Assembly: GCF_022669015.1 (NCBI RefSeq)
Contig: NZ_JAKKSL010000001.1
Span: 124,001-188,000 of the forward strand
Direction: 5' to 3'
Origin: Colwellia maritima
Lineage (GTDB): Bacteria > Pseudomonadota > Gammaproteobacteria > Enterobacterales > Alteromonadaceae
DNA length: 64,000 bases
In this document: in pieces, positions 63,423 through 64,000 of the stretch
Layout of the letters: each line of letters starts with the position of its first letter
Numbering within the stretch: position 1 is the stretch's first letter
Notes under the pieces: generated by a model
What the model was told of the DNA's origin: nothing
Database searches by the model: none
The model's input: only the letters and a program-made list of their open reading frames with translations
Made by a program: the position numbers and the translations under genes

Positions 63423-64000
63423 ATGAGATTTTCGATGGAAGCAATTTTTTGGTTAAGTGTACTACTCATCATATACAGCTATATTGTGTACCCAATATTA
63501 TTGACTATTTTAGTTAAGTTGTGTGGGAAGAAAACGCCTAATATAGATATAACTACCAGAAATGAATGGCCTGATGTTGCTATTATTATAGCCGCTTATA
63601 ATGAAGAACAAGATATAAAGCAGCGTGTTGAAAATCTGATCTCCCAAGATTACCCCGCAGATAAAATCACTTACTACATTGGTTCAGATGGTAGTACAGA
63701 TAAGACTAACGATATTCTTAAAGAATTTACTGACATAAGACTTCAAGCACAACTATTTGAAACAAATAGAGGCAAAGCAAGTGTTCTCAATGATTTAATT
63801 CAACTCGCAACTTGACCTATTGTTGTATTTTCTGATGCTAACACGCATTTTGAACCTGATGCTATTAAGCGCTTAGTTGCACACTTTGACGATAACAAAG
63901 TTGGTGCAGTTTGTGGTGAATTGAATTTATTTAATCCTGGAGACAATAATAATCAAGATAGTACATATTGGCTTTATGAACAATTCTTAAAAGATAAAGA
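63423..64000 (+). CDS. Membrane-associated family 2 glycosyltransferase (partial, in-frame TGA)
   Basis: Starts at ATG 63423 with a TM helix (FWLSVLLIIYSYIVYPILLTIL), then GT-A features AIIIAAYNEEQDIKQRVENL, IGSDGSTDKTND and, after a TGA at 63813-63815, VVFSDANTHFEPDAIKRL and VGAVCGELNLFNPGD in the same frame to the window end. Such processive-type GT2 proteins carry several C-terminal helices, which lie outside. The single stop in a conserved stretch may be a base-call error (CGA or two compensating indels) or a true nonsense mutation. Confidence 0.82.

Noticed and set aside
63813..63815. TGA as a selenocysteine codon
   Set aside because: No SECIS-like hairpin was seen directly after it, and this glycosyltransferase family has no selenocysteine position.
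1..64000. CRISPR arrays, prophage, insertion sequences, toxin-antitoxin or restriction systems
   Set aside because: No regularly spaced repeats, transposase, integrase, phage structural or defence motifs were seen on either strand.
1..64000. tRNA or rRNA genes
   Set aside because: No T-loop (GTTCGAATC-like) with matching acceptor stem and no rRNA-like sequence was noticed; an automated tRNA scan would be decisive.

Overview
The window looks like chromosomal DNA of a marine gammaproteobacterium of the order Alteromonadales, most probably Colwelliaceae (Colwellia/Thalassotalea-like). The reasons are AT-rich sequence, E. coli-like synteny blocks (ubiE-ubiJ-ubiB; yibN-grxC-secB-gpsA; gpmI-envC-yibQ), marine-type phosphonate use and a PEP-CTERM/exosortase locus. 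This taxonomic call is inference from gene content; no rRNA or tRNA gene was recognised.

Quality note. About 25 genes, including ones expected to be essential or highly conserved (gpmI, secB, rmlB, rep), are broken by single-base shifts. In those traced by hand the defect is usually one base missing from a short homopolymer. This is best explained by uncorrected sequencing indels, so such genes are annotated at full length with the break noted, not as pseudogenes.

Layout. 1-2633: start of a TauE/SafE permease, a repeat-rich spacer, and a two-gene unit for folate-independent methionine synthesis (MetE-like mesD plus DUF1852 mesX). 3091-5423: a nitrate-sensor-type chemoreceptor and, upstream of it, a candidate ~92-nt small RNA. 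5617-20458: housekeeping genes: ubiquinone biosynthesis (ubiE, ubiJ, ubiB, ubiK), rep helicase, a PldB-like lipase, fieF, trmL, gpsA, secB, grxC, a rhodanese, gpmI, envC, a YibQ-like deacetylase.

20659-29932: a phosphonate regulon. phnW (+ strand) faces a long minus-strand unit: TonB-dependent receptor, DUF5690 membrane protein, phnX, FAD oxidoreductase, HD-domain protein, GntR regulator phnR. Identical 12-bp palindromes (TGGTCTAGACCA) lie just upstream of phnW and of the receptor, and no ABC transporter is present. The set suggests receptor-mediated uptake of an aminophosphonate, conversion to phosphonoacetaldehyde, and hydrolysis by PhnX to acetaldehyde and phosphate.

30195-64000: an exosortase/PEP-CTERM and exopolysaccharide locus: secreted serine protease, patatin, exosortase-associated acyltransferase, two large PrsT-type TPR lipoproteins, manB-manC, a ThiF/E1-like adenylyltransferase, a PEP-CTERM protein with a well-formed sigma-54 promoter, the exosortase, rmlACDB for dTDP-L-rhamnose, a Wzx flippase, several glycosyltransferases, an O-acyltransferase, an O-antigen-ligase-like protein, a FemAB-like acetyltransferase, a CapK-like adenylate-forming enzyme, and a glycosyltransferase cut by the window end. 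Together these would assemble a rhamnose- and probably mannose-derived surface polymer and process PEP-CTERM proteins. Outer-membrane export genes (wza/wzc type) and the regulators PrsK/PrsR are not in the window.
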